Source: PCC-6802 sp031388585 (GTDB lineage Bacteria; Cyanobacteriota; Cyanobacteriia; Pseudanabaenales; Pseudanabaenaceae). From it: a stretch of DNA of 25,959 nucleotides. Of the stretch, positions 1 to 7,791 are shown piece after piece. Position 1 is the first letter of the stretch; every line of letters starts with the position of its first letter. The notes beneath the pieces are model-generated. The model searched no databases. It worked only from the letters and a program-made list of their open reading frames with translations, and was not told where the DNA came from. The stretch spans positions 1 through 25,959 of the forward strand of contig JANMRU010000061.1 in assembly GCA_031388585.1 (NCBI GenBank), written 5' to 3'. Position numbers and translations under genes: made by a program.

Positions 1-608
1 GAATTAGTGGATGAAGGACTACGCACAATTCTATATCTTTAGCAGTAAACGCAGGCTAACCCTTCGTTGGAGCGGAACTGAGATTTAAGTTATCGGTTAT
101 ACTCAAAAATGCAGCGCTGTCCGCTCAACTCAATGCCGTTATACGTAATCGATACGCCGATTGAGTCCGTTGAGATTGTCTGAGGGTGATCGCAAATAAG
201 CAAGCAAGATGAATCAGCTACATTTGTAAGTCCCGAAAATGGATCGGCGATCGCATAGCTAAGCAGTCCAAGTTCAAGCAAGCATAGCGATTCTGTTTTC
301 TGCTTAAGTTCGGACAGTGGATCGGCGATCGCAATATCTACATCTTTGAGATTTTTCCTTAACTCAAAACATCAGTTGCAATTAAAATATCAATTGATTC
401 GCAGAGCTTGCAAGACAAATAATTTCGGGCGATCGCTACCAAAAAACTTATCGGCGAGATCGCGACAAGATTCATACATATCCTTATAAAAACAAATAAA
501 AACTCAACTACATCTTTTTTGAAATTTATTTATCCCTAACATTTTGAAAAACATGTCGAAATACTATCTGAGTCACGAAAAACTTCTCGTTAGGATCACC
601 CCCCTATT
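1..608. other. Gene-poor stretch with HIP1 sites
   Basis: I see no convincing gene here. The longest frame (minus, 90-281) has no recognisable motif, no good ribosome binding site and an unlikely composition. The stretch contains HIP1 octamers, and the 16-mer TGGATCGGCGATCGCA occurs twice exactly, at 240-255 and 318-333. The left part could be a decayed gene or the tail of an upstream locus outside the window. Confidence 0.5.
240..333. repeat. Direct 16-bp repeat around HIP1
   Basis: TGGATCGGCGATCGCA is present at 240-255 and again at 318-333, 78 bp apart. Each copy contains the HIP1 palindrome GCGATCGC. Exact identity extends beyond HIP1 on the left side, so this may be a small local duplication rather than just two HIP1 sites. 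Confidence 0.5.
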
Positions 609-1097
609 CTAATAATTGGTCTTGCGAAATTGATTTGGTAATTCTATATCAGTACCATCAAGCCACATACCAAGATGTCTCATTTGAGCTTGATGTTCGG
701 CTTCGCCATATCCCTCACAGCCATTTTTATATGATGATTGGAAATGTGCTAAACCTTGCTCAACCAAAGTTTTATTAACATTACGATCGCGAGCAAATAC
801 TTCTGCCACCAGGCGGCCAAAGCGATCTTTGTTCAATACTCGCAGAGAAAAGTCACTGTTCCCAACCATAGCTTTAAGAGATTTTCTCGCCCGCTGTCCA
901 AAAGCTTGCTTTAGTTCTGGAGCGTCAATACAAGCTAGACTTACTTTGGTTTTAATTCCTCCTTGGATCACTATCATGTTATCGCCATCGTAGAAATGGA
1001 CGACCCTGGAGGCTTGAACGGGCAGAATCATCGAGATGAGATTGAATAATACAATTACAGCGATTAGTAAGACTTGAATTGGGATAGCTTTTTGCAC
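609..1097 (-). CDS. Exported SNase-like (thermonuclease family) nuclease with altered active site
   Basis: The product is 162 aa and starts at a GTG. Residues 1-30 form an N-terminal hydrophobic signal peptide ending VQAS, so the protein is probably secreted or periplasmic. The rest is a staphylococcal-nuclease OB fold. Ca-binding and catalytic positions can be matched: DGD at 37-39 (D39 equals SNase Asp21), IDAPE at 57-61 (D58 and E61 equal Asp40 and Glu43) and DRFGR with R95 equal to Arg87. The arginine expected before LACIDAPE is Ser53, where SNase has catalytic Arg35. The family cleaves DNA and RNA phosphodiesters, but activity here is uncertain because of that change. It lies 22 bp downstream of another exported-protein gene and is probably cotranscribed with it. 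No clear Shine-Dalgarno sequence precedes the GTG. That start is chosen because it gives the complete signal peptide. Confidence 0.85.
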   Translation of the reverse strand: MQKAIPIQVLLIAVIVLFNLISMILPVQASRVVHFYDGDNMIVIQGGIKTKVSLACIDAPELKQAFGQRARKSLKAMVGNSDFSLRVLNKDRFGRLVAEVFARDRNVNKTLVEQGLAHFQSSYKNGCEGYGEAEHQAQMRHLGMWLDGTDIELPNQFRKTNY

Positions 1098-1119
1098 CAG
1101 AAATAAGGAAGAGGAAGGC

Positions 1120-1632
1120 TTAATTAATTCGCTCTAGACCGTTATCTAGAACATCAAAATAGAGTGGTAGATATCCTGATTTGAGGTTGCCATCATTTTG
1201 GGCTTGAGCAATGTTGCCTCGAAACTTGCGATTAGTATGAACGCTATAAATTTCATAGCGATCGCGATCAAATACATAATCCGCCACATCTGTATATTCT
1301 TCACCCTTAATCAATTGCCAGCGATTATTACTAAAAATGAAGTGATAATCCCCAGAATCTAAACCCGCTGAAGGTCGATCGATTATTGCTGTCACCGTTG
1401 CAGAATAATTACCGTCAGGACTGGTAGGTGGTTCTATCTTAGTTTCGATATTGCGGTAAGCGCAGTTTTCGTTATAGCAAAAGTGGACTCGCTGCATCGC
1501 TACCGCGATCTTTTCTAATCTTTCAACCAGTTGTGAACCAGATGTGTCTACATCCCCAGCCCAGACTTGCGCTGGGAAGGCAAGACAAATTATAGAGATC
1601 GCGATTAGCAATACACAAATGCGTTTGATCAT
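1120..1632 (-). CDS. Small exported protein of unknown function
   Basis: The product is 170 aa with an ATG start and a good ribosome binding site (AGGAGA about 9 bases upstream). Residues 1-25 are a clear signal peptide (positively charged MIKR, hydrophobic core, AQVWA cleavage region), so the mature protein is periplasmic or secreted. The mature part has a short helical start and then a beta-rich body. A pair of cysteines, C52 and C57 in FCYNENC, could form a disulphide. I do not recognise the family; the composition resembles cyanobacterial hypothetical exported proteins. Its stop is 22 bp before the nuclease gene on the same strand, which suggests a two-gene unit of exported proteins. No enzymatic motif is visible. 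Confidence 0.7.
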   Translation of the reverse strand: MIKRICVLLIAISIICLAFPAQVWAGDVDTSGSQLVERLEKIAVAMQRVHFCYNENCAYRNIETKIEPPTSPDGNYSATVTAIIDRPSAGLDSGDYHFIFSNNRWQLIKGEEYTDVADYVFDRDRYEIYSVHTNRKFRGNIAQAQNDGNLKSGYLPLYFDVLDNGLERIN

Positions 1633-1709
1633 GAAGCAAAATCTCCTATTGCACTAATGGGCGGCAGCGTGGGTTACCCCTCGTGCTGAAATTATGCTAA
1701 TTGCATTTT

Positions 1710-2306
1710 CTAGTCAGCCGATGTCATGCGATCGACCAAAATCAAGTCTGTCGCTTCTTCTAATTCGGGGACAAACTCAGTCCCTTTTAGCCGCATACCC
1801 AGCTCGAACAAAATTTCAGCCATATCATCGCGGGAAATTTTCATATTGCCCATTGTTGATAGACGCCGATCGAGTTCTTCTTGGATATATGTTTTAAGAC
1901 TGCGCATATCCTCTTGCGCTTTGGCTTTTGTTTCGGCTAGATCTTCACGGATGGCGGAGGTAGATATTTCTAGATCGTTGTTGAGCTTATCAAAGCTAGC
2001 GGATGACTTGCGATGGGTACGCTCTATCTGCGCCCTTAGATCCTGCCGTTCCTCGTCGGTAGAGGTCTGCAAAGTCTTCATCTTCTTGTCAAGTGCTTCT
2101 ACAGCTACCCGTAGTTCTGTGGAATGGCTCGTCTTCAACTCGTTGATGCGATCTAGCAACTCTTGGTGCATTGACAGCAGGTCTGACTCAATTTTTTCAA
2201 AGCGGCTGTTGTAATCACGCAACTGAGCACCAAAGATAATGTCGCGAATCTGGTCAATATTGCCCAATTTCTCGTACATATCTTCTTTTTTGATTTGACT
2301 TACCAT
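1710..2306 (-). CDS. Coiled-coil protein of unknown function
   Basis: This is a soluble, highly charged protein of 198 aa if it starts at the ATG at 2306. A GTG at 2339 would add 11 residues. I prefer the ATG because it lies just downstream of a GAGG and begins the more protein-like stretch MVSQIKKEDMYEKLGNI. There is no signal peptide or membrane segment. Most of the chain is heptad-like helix (roughly residues 20-150: repeated L/I with E, K, R and Q), followed by a short C-terminal domain (KISRDDMAEILFELGMRLKG) that looks globular. Similar short coiled-coil proteins with an N-terminal KLGNIDQIRDIIFG-type segment occur in cyanobacteria, but I know no function. A scaffold or cytoskeletal role is possible and is only inference. 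Confidence 0.65.
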   Translation of the reverse strand: MVSQIKKEDMYEKLGNIDQIRDIIFGAQLRDYNSRFEKIESDLLSMHQELLDRINELKTSHSTELRVAVEALDKKMKTLQTSTDEERQDLRAQIERTHRKSSASFDKLNNDLEISTSAIREDLAETKAKAQEDMRSLKTYIQEELDRRLSTMGNMKISRDDMAEILFELGMRLKGTEFVPELEEATDLILVDRMTSAD

Positions 2307-2349
2307 AATTCCTCTACCTTTCTTTGCAGACTCGCTCACATAATAATAA

Positions 2350-2366
2350 CTATAGCAATCCTTGAT
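2350..2366. repeat. Partial copy of the TATAGCAATC repeat end
   Basis: CTATAGCAATCCTTGAT resembles the ends of the two larger MITE-like repeats at 8841-8931 and 11444-11527 (CTATGGCAATCCTAGAT at the latter). The rest of the element is not recognisable here, so this may be a solo end or a chance match. Confidence 0.3.
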
Positions 2367-2387
2367 CGTTTGTGATTTTTGAGCTTA

Positions 2388-2420
2388 ATTAAACGAATTC
2401 TCGGTGGTAATTCGTTTAAT
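2388..2420. repeat. Perfect 12-bp inverted repeat between aarF-like and coiled-coil genes
   Basis: ATTAAACGAATT (2388-2399) and AATTCGTTTAAT (2409-2420) are perfectly complementary around a 9-base loop. The repeat lies between the stop of the kinase gene (2457) and the start of the coiled-coil gene (2306), both on the minus strand. No T-run follows on either strand, so it is not a classic terminator. A protein operator or an RNA stem-loop is equally possible. Confidence 0.5.
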
Positions 2421-2456
2421 AATCCACAGCGGATCGCTCGCTAGGATTGGCATTCA

Positions 2457-4166
2457 CTAGCTACTGGGATTGTTCCCAGGAAGCAATGCTAGTGGTAGGA
2501 GCGCGGTAACTGCCTTGGGTAGTGAAGCTCCCAGCGCCCCAACTGCCGCATTCCATAATTTACCAGGTTCTAAATCAGTGCGTACTAGCTGCCATAGCCG
2601 CTGCACTTCGGCTGTGTGCAGTCGGTCGTCTTCGGTCAAAGCCAGCAGCAACCGACGACGCAACAACTTACCTTCCTCGGTAAAGAGATATTTTAAGCCC
2701 AACTGAGCTGTAGGTACCAGATCGAACTGTCCATCCGATCTAGCAATTGTGAGGAGGTTTTCCAGCCTTGCCCACTGAAACTTATCTTGCTTGAACAATA
2801 CCTCAATTAGGCGATCGCGCAGACTAGATGACTCATCGGTGAGCAGGCGACGTGCTACATAGGGGTAGGCGACCTGCACAATGCGAAAGTCAGGATTAAG
2901 ACTCAGCGCCACACCTTCCTGGGTAATCACAGAGCGAATGATCAATGCGAACTTGGCGGGTAAGCGAAAAGGATACTCGTACATAACGTTTGAGAAGCGA
3001 TCGGTCACAACTTTAAAATTAAAGTCACCGACCTTTTCCGTCATAATATCGCCCAGGACTAATTCGAGCGCTTTTGCAATCGGCACCATGTTTGTGTCGG
3101 GCGAGAGAAAACCCAGTCTGACATAGTCTTGACTTAGCTGTTCGTAGTCGCGATTGATTAGATGTACAACAGAGTCCACAAGTGTTTCTTTGGTAGACAG
3201 CTCAAGTTGATCCATCATGCCAAAGTCAATATAGGCCATACCGCCGTCATAGGTTGCAAACAGATTGCCTGGGTGCGGATCGGCATGGAAAAAGCCAAAT
3301 TCTAGTAGTTGCCGCAATCCCGAAAGTACACCAATCTTGACGAGCTCATCGGTGTCTAAGCCCGCTGCTTTAATAGCTTCGACATCAGTTAATTTAATGC
3401 CGTCAATCCACTCCATTGTCAATACGCATTTCGTACTGTAGCCCCAGTGAATACTTGGTGCTTTTACTTTTGGCTCGTCCTTGAAGTAGTTGGCAAAACG
3501 TTCTGCATTTTTGGCTTCATTGACATAGTCAATTTCTTCAAATAGTTTGACCCCAAATTCGTCAACGACTTCATCAAGGCCGACACCAAGATTTTGGGGT
3601 AGGAGAGGCCCAAGCAATGAAGCCCAGCTACGCAAGATGAATAGGTCTAGGGTGAGGACGGGAATTAAATTGGGTCTTTGCACCTTGACGGCTACTTCTT
3701 CTCCTGTGCGCAGAGTAGCCTTGTAAACTTGCCCCAAACTAGCAGCGGCGACAGGCTGGTCGGAAACGCACTGATAGATTTCGTCAGCGGGCTTGCCCAA
3801 CTCGCGCTCGATGATGCTGAATGCCTGGGGTGTCGGAAATGGCGGCAGTTGATCTTGTAGCTTAGTCAACTCTGCTAAGTAGTCTTCTCTGACTAAATCG
3901 GGTCGTGTAGATAGTGCCTGTCCAACTTTGATGTAGGCGGGGCCAAGACACGTAATAATCTGACGTAGTTGCGTAGCTCGTTGTGTTTGTGGGCGATCGC
4001 CCCTTCCTGTTACCTTATCCCACAACAATCCCAACAGAAATCCTACAACCATGAATACTATAGAGAGTATCCGCCATATCACCAGCCATGGGCGTTTACT
4101 GTAGTAATTGGCGATCGCTTTTGCGTCGTAGCCCTGCAATTGGGCAAGAGGATGCTGACTACTCAC
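2457..4166 (-). CDS. ABC1/UbiB-family atypical protein kinase (AarF-like)
   Basis: The product is 569 aa with a GTG start. Family hallmarks are visible in order: the KxGQ segment YIKVGQALSTRPD (K80-Q83), the alanine-rich nucleotide loop AAASLGQV (140-147) in place of a P-loop, the ATP lysine K161 in AVKVQRP, the ExD region EEIDYVNE, the catalytic loop HADPHPGN (294-301) and the DFG triad at 314-316. A hydrophobic stretch at residues 28-50 and a hydrophobic C-terminus (about 545-565) suggest membrane association. UbiB/ABC1 proteins are ATPases or kinases that support isoprenoid-quinone metabolism or lipid homeostasis in membranes. Cyanobacteria and plastids carry several paralogues, so the exact substrate cannot be assigned. 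The tRNA-Arg gene is divergent from it across a 209-bp spacer. Confidence 0.93.
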   Translation of the reverse strand: MSSQHPLAQLQGYDAKAIANYYSKRPWLVIWRILSIVFMVVGFLLGLLWDKVTGRGDRPQTQRATQLRQIITCLGPAYIKVGQALSTRPDLVREDYLAELTKLQDQLPPFPTPQAFSIIERELGKPADEIYQCVSDQPVAAASLGQVYKATLRTGEEVAVKVQRPNLIPVLTLDLFILRSWASLLGPLLPQNLGVGLDEVVDEFGVKLFEEIDYVNEAKNAERFANYFKDEPKVKAPSIHWGYSTKCVLTMEWIDGIKLTDVEAIKAAGLDTDELVKIGVLSGLRQLLEFGFFHADPHPGNLFATYDGGMAYIDFGMMDQLELSTKETLVDSVVHLINRDYEQLSQDYVRLGFLSPDTNMVPIAKALELVLGDIMTEKVGDFNFKVVTDRFSNVMYEYPFRLPAKFALIIRSVITQEGVALSLNPDFRIVQVAYPYVARRLLTDESSSLRDRLIEVLFKQDKFQWARLENLLTIARSDGQFDLVPTAQLGLKYLFTEEGKLLRRRLLLALTEDDRLHTAEVQRLWQLVRTDLEPGKLWNAAVGALGASLPKAVTALLPLALLPGNNPSS

Positions 4167-4350
4167 TCGGCTACGTACCCCTCGTATATATCTAAATTTA
4201 AGTTACCCATTTATTTATTTAACGCTACCTAAAAGCAAAGGCTATCGATGTTTTTATTAAAAGTTAGTAATCTTAGTATACAAAACTACAAATAGATTTT
4301 GTGCCTTCGCCAGATATTCTAAAATCACACTCGGTTAACAAGAAAAATTG

Positions 4351-4359
4351 TGCTATGCT
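4351..4359 (+). promoter_or_regulatory. Extended -10 promoter for tRNA-Arg
   Basis: TGCTATGCT is an extended -10 box (TG, one base, TATGCT at 4354-4359). It lies 16 bases upstream of the tRNA 5' end, a suitable distance for a short leader. No good -35 hexamer is found at 16-18 bp spacing, which is acceptable for an extended -10 promoter. Confidence 0.4.
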
Positions 4360-4375
4360 TAGAACCGCAAGTTAA

Positions 4376-4449
4376 GGGCTTGTAGCTCAGTGGACTAGAG
4401 CACGTGGCTACGGACCACGGTGTCGGGGGTTCAAATCCCTCCTAGCCCG
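4376..4449 (+). tRNA. trnR-ACG: tRNA-Arg (anticodon ACG)
   Basis: This 74-base sequence folds as a complete cloverleaf. The D stem is GCTC/GAGC, the anticodon stem CGTGG/CCACG (4403-4407/4415-4419) with loop CTACGGA, the variable loop GTGTC, and the T stem GGGGG/CCCTC with loop TTCAAAT. The anticodon ACG (4410-4412) reads CGN arginine codons; A34 is normally deaminated to inosine by TadA. The acceptor stem GGGCTTG/CTAGCCC has one T-T mismatch at pair 6-67 (4381/4443). The discriminator is G and CCA is not encoded. Confidence 0.95.
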
Positions 4450-4467
4450 TTCAAAATAATGTTTAGT

Positions 4468-4502
4468 TAAGGATGAGTCGTATGACTCATCCTTAGCTTT
4501 TT
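4468..4502 (+). terminator. Rho-independent terminator of tRNA-Arg
   Basis: A perfect 12-bp stem, TAAGGATGAGTC (4468-4479) with GACTCATCCTTA (4484-4495), closes a 4-base loop. GC and a run of five T (4498-4502) follow. It starts 18 bases after the tRNA. In the opposite direction no T-run follows, so it is probably not a good terminator for tex. Confidence 0.8.
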
Positions 4503-4508
4503 GGGGAT

Positions 4509-6683
4509 CTATGCTTTCATCGTTAGGCTTATTCGCTTAAGCTTCTCATTTACCTCCAGCACCCGTACTTTTACAACCTGTCCAACTTTGACGATTTGCT
4601 TGGGATCTTGTACGAACCGATCGGCTAATTGGGAGATATGCACAAGGCCATCTTGGTGCACCCCTATATCTACAAATGCTCCAAAGTTAGCCACATTAGT
4701 CACAACCCCCTCTAGTTCCATACCGACTTGTAAATCGGATATTTCACGCACACCTTCTTGGAATGAAGCATAGCGGAACTCGGCTCGCGGATCGCGACCA
4801 GGTTTTTCCAGTTCAGCGATCGTATCTCGCAGTGTTGGTTCGCCGACAGTATCAGTCATGTATTTGCGCAAGTCCAAACGCTTCAGGCGATCGCCTGCCT
4901 GGGTAATTTGCCCAAGCGGTAAGTTAAGATCCGCCGCGATCGCTTCAACGATGCTATAGCTTTCGGGATGGACTGCCGTATTGTCCAGGGGGTTCTTGCC
5001 GTCGGTAATGCGTAAAAAACCTGCCGCTTGCTCGAAGGTTTTAGGGCCGAGCTTCGCCACTTTTAGTAAGGTGCGGCGTTGCTCAAACGCTCCATTTTGA
5101 TTGCGATAGGCCACAATATTTTTGGCGATCGCAGGCGTAATTCCCGATACAAATGATAGGAGTTCTTGCGAAGCGGTATTGAGATTGACACCTACATAGT
5201 TCACACAACTCTCTACTGTGTCGTTGAGTTTTTGCTGCAATAGCTTCTGGTCAACATCATGCTGATATTGCCCTACGCCAATTGACTTGGGATCAATTTT
5301 TACCAACTCTGCTAGAGGATCTTGGAGACGGCGACCAATGCTAATTGCACCGCGCACTGTGATGTCGAGTTCGGGAAATTCCGCGATCGCCACGTCGCTA
5401 GCAGAATAGATCGATGCGCCTGATTCATTCACCATCACGGAGATTATAGATTTAGGATTAGACCGCTCCCAAGCTTTGAGCACATCGGCGATGAACTCAC
5501 TCGTTTCCCTTCCTGCCGTACCATTACCAATCGCAATTAGCTCAATTTCGTATTTTCTGAGAAAAGTTTCGATAGTTTTGCCAGCCTGCTGTCGCTGTGC
5601 CGCACTCTGATGTGGAAATACGGCCTTATACTCTAAAAATTTACCCGTCTCGCTAATTACCGCCACTTTGCAGCCTGTGCGAAAGCCTGGATCGATCGCC
5701 AGAGTAGGGCGCATACCCGCCGGACTAGCAAGCAAGAGATCGCGCAGATTAGTCTCAAAGGTTTCGATGGATTTTAGGTCGGCATATTGCTTGCGATCGC
5801 TAATCACTTCTGAGATGACTGAAGACTTAATTAAGCGCTTGAAGGCATCCGCGATCGCCGTTTGATAAAAAGTGCGGATGGATTTTAGCTTACTAAGAAT
5901 GATTTGCGACTCCAGGTGCGCCAGCACTTTTTCCTCATCAAAGTGAATATTAAAATCCAATACGCCATCTGCTTTACCCCGCAAAAGCGCTAGGATATTA
6001 TGGGGAGCAATCAGTTTAACGTCAATCTCATAATCACGATACATCTCAAATTTGGTTGTTCCTTCTAGATGCTCTACCTTAATTTTTGAAGTAAATACAC
6101 CTGATTGCATCAGAAATTTGCGAATGTAGTTACGCAGTTCCGCTTGTTCAGAAATCTCTTCCGCCAAAATATCTGAGGCACCCTTGAGTGCTGCTTCTGT
6201 AGTTGTTACGTCTTTCGCTGCGGAAATATATTTAGCAACTTCTTGCCCAAATGCGTCCTCAGGATTGTCAAGAGTTAATTTCGCCTGATTGAGAGACTTA
6301 ATAAATTCTGCTAAAGGCTCCAAACCCTTTTCCCTGGCGATCGTGGCACGAGTGCGCCGTTTGGGACGAAATGGCAGGTAAAGATCCTCTAACTCCGTCT
6401 TTTGCAAACAGGTAGCAATTTTTTGTTTTAGTGCGTCGGTGAGTTTCCCCTGGGTAGCGATCGCTTCAAGAATTATTGACTTACGCTCCTCCAGTTCGCT
6501 CAGGTAGGCAAAGCGCTCAAACAGAGCGCGTAATTGCAACTCATTCATCTCGCCAGTCCGTTCCTTGCGATAGCGAGCAATGAAGGGCACAGTTGCCCCT
6601 TCGGCTAGTAGTTCCAGTGCATTTTTAATTTGATGCGGTTTGAGCGAAAGCTCGTCTGATAGAACTTGAGCGATATCTAACAT
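4509..6683 (-). CDS. tex: Tex-family RNA-binding transcription accessory protein
   Basis: The product is 724 aa from an ATG. It has the full Tex architecture. The N-terminal helical Tex domain includes VPFIARYRKERTG at about residues 32-44. A YqgF/RNase H-like domain begins near LAIDPGFRTGCK (D331). A helix-hairpin-helix region (about 495-560) contains GVNLNTAS and GITPAIAKNIV. A C-terminal S1 RNA-binding domain (about 648-722) contains VANFGAFVDIGVHQDGLVH. Tex proteins bind RNA and associate with transcription, and act in stress tolerance and expression fidelity in several bacteria. Length is normal for the family and no key domain is missing. It appears monocistronic: the oxygenase gene upstream on the same strand is 190 bp away. 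The ribosome binding site is weak. Confidence 0.95.
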   Translation of the reverse strand: MLDIAQVLSDELSLKPHQIKNALELLAEGATVPFIARYRKERTGEMNELQLRALFERFAYLSELEERKSIILEAIATQGKLTDALKQKIATCLQKTELEDLYLPFRPKRRTRATIAREKGLEPLAEFIKSLNQAKLTLDNPEDAFGQEVAKYISAAKDVTTTEAALKGASDILAEEISEQAELRNYIRKFLMQSGVFTSKIKVEHLEGTTKFEMYRDYEIDVKLIAPHNILALLRGKADGVLDFNIHFDEEKVLAHLESQIILSKLKSIRTFYQTAIADAFKRLIKSSVISEVISDRKQYADLKSIETFETNLRDLLLASPAGMRPTLAIDPGFRTGCKVAVISETGKFLEYKAVFPHQSAAQRQQAGKTIETFLRKYEIELIAIGNGTAGRETSEFIADVLKAWERSNPKSIISVMVNESGASIYSASDVAIAEFPELDITVRGAISIGRRLQDPLAELVKIDPKSIGVGQYQHDVDQKLLQQKLNDTVESCVNYVGVNLNTASQELLSFVSGITPAIAKNIVAYRNQNGAFEQRRTLLKVAKLGPKTFEQAAGFLRITDGKNPLDNTAVHPESYSIVEAIAADLNLPLGQITQAGDRLKRLDLRKYMTDTVGEPTLRDTIAELEKPGRDPRAEFRYASFQEGVREISDLQVGMELEGVVTNVANFGAFVDIGVHQDGLVHISQLADRFVQDPKQIVKVGQVVKVRVLEVNEKLKRISLTMKA

Positions 6684-6873
6684 GGGCTGTCATTGAACTA
6701 TGAATATAAAAAGAGATCTTTGCTGGAATATTCTATCAACCTAAGATTTAAGATAAGAATGGTCGCAATTGGGAAGATTTGCCCAAAGATTTGACTCTTT
6801 ACTAAACTATCTATATGGCACTACAAATCGGATCGGATCTGGTTTATCTTGCTTGAGGCTTAGATTAGGGCGC

Positions 6874-7758
6874 TTAAGTTAGCAAACCAATTGCACGTAA
6901 ACGCTCTTGCAAATAACTTTTCGCGGTTATCCCATCCGCCAAAACAACATCGGGGCGGGGATGCAAAAATAAGGGCATTGAGTAGCGCGATCGCCCTGCC
7001 AAATCCCCAACAGGATTAACCACACGATGCGTAGTAGATCGGTAGTAGCCCTGACTTGCCAGTTGCAGCATATCGCCGACATTAACAACCAAATCACCCA
7101 CAGCGCAAGGTACTTCATGCCAGTTACCCTGATTGTCGAGAATTTCTAAGCCCGTTGCAGTTGCGGCTGGCAATAAAGTAATTAGATTTATATCTTCATG
7201 CGCCGCTGCGCGAATCGCGCTCTCGGAGACAAGTTCTGGCAAGGGTGGATAGTGCAGGATGCGGAGTAGTGTGCTGGGGCTATCGGCGATCGCACCACTC
7301 AGCTTCAATGCCCTCAGACAATCAGGCGATCGCGCTGAAGTTTCGAGCCAACCTAATATTTCATGCGCTAACTCGGTTAACTGGCTAAATAACTGCCGAG
7401 TGCGATCGCTCATGCCGTGCGGCAAATCGCCCCAGGGATAAAAGTGAAAAAACTCCTTGAGATCTGGCTCGATACTATCCTTAGCGTGCTCTGATTTAAA
7501 TGGGAAATAGCCTGACTGCACCTCAGGAACAAAAGTGTAGAAATGCTTAGTCTGTGAATCAAAAAACTGTTGCCATTCCCGATAAGTTTCGGAGATTAAA
7601 TTAAAAGCGATCGGATGGCCTGTTATGACACCAAAACCAGTTTGATGCAATGACTCGATCGTCATCAAAGCCGCATCCGAACTGCAGTAGTTGACTTTGG
7701 GGAATTCAATATTAAAAAAACATAAAATGTTGTCTTTTTTCGGTATCATAGGCTTCAT
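6874..7758 (-). CDS. 2-oxoglutarate/Fe(II)-dependent oxygenase (isopenicillin N synthase-like)
   Basis: The reading frame is open from 7923, but that part overlaps gap2 on the other strand, so the real start is likely ATG 7758 (used here, 294 aa), 7749 or 7776. From 7758, the iron ligands are H187 and D189 in AAAHEDIN and H244 in TTHRVVNP. R258 and S260 in RSRYSMPLF bind 2-oxoglutarate in this fold. An N-terminal DIOX_N-like half contains TGFGVITGHPI. These are the hallmarks of the isopenicillin N synthase/flavanone hydroxylase type of dioxygenase. The family hydroxylates, desaturates or cyclises small molecules; the substrate is unknown. The gene is divergent from gap2 with about 33 bp between start codons. 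Nothing nearby points to a biosynthetic cluster. Confidence 0.85.
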   Translation of the reverse strand: MKPMIPKKDNILCFFNIEFPKVNYCSSDAALMTIESLHQTGFGVITGHPIAFNLISETYREWQQFFDSQTKHFYTFVPEVQSGYFPFKSEHAKDSIEPDLKEFFHFYPWGDLPHGMSDRTRQLFSQLTELAHEILGWLETSARSPDCLRALKLSGAIADSPSTLLRILHYPPLPELVSESAIRAAAHEDINLITLLPAATATGLEILDNQGNWHEVPCAVGDLVVNVGDMLQLASQGYYRSTTHRVVNPVGDLAGRSRYSMPLFLHPRPDVVLADGITAKSYLQERLRAIGLLT

Positions 7759-7791
7759 AGTAAACTTCGAAATCATACAGGGCAACAAGCA

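Noticed and set aside
90..281. Minus-strand frame of 63 codons
   Set aside because: No recognisable motif, no ribosome binding site, crosses HIP1-containing intergenic-like sequence; most likely non-coding.
1726..2214. Plus-strand frame of 162 codons antisense to the coiled-coil gene
   Set aside because: Ser/Arg-rich translation typical of the opposite strand of a Glu/Arg/Leu-rich coiled coil; no independent support.
4468..4502. Hairpin as bidirectional terminator shared with tex
   Set aside because: On the minus strand no T-run follows the stem, so only the tRNA direction is supported.
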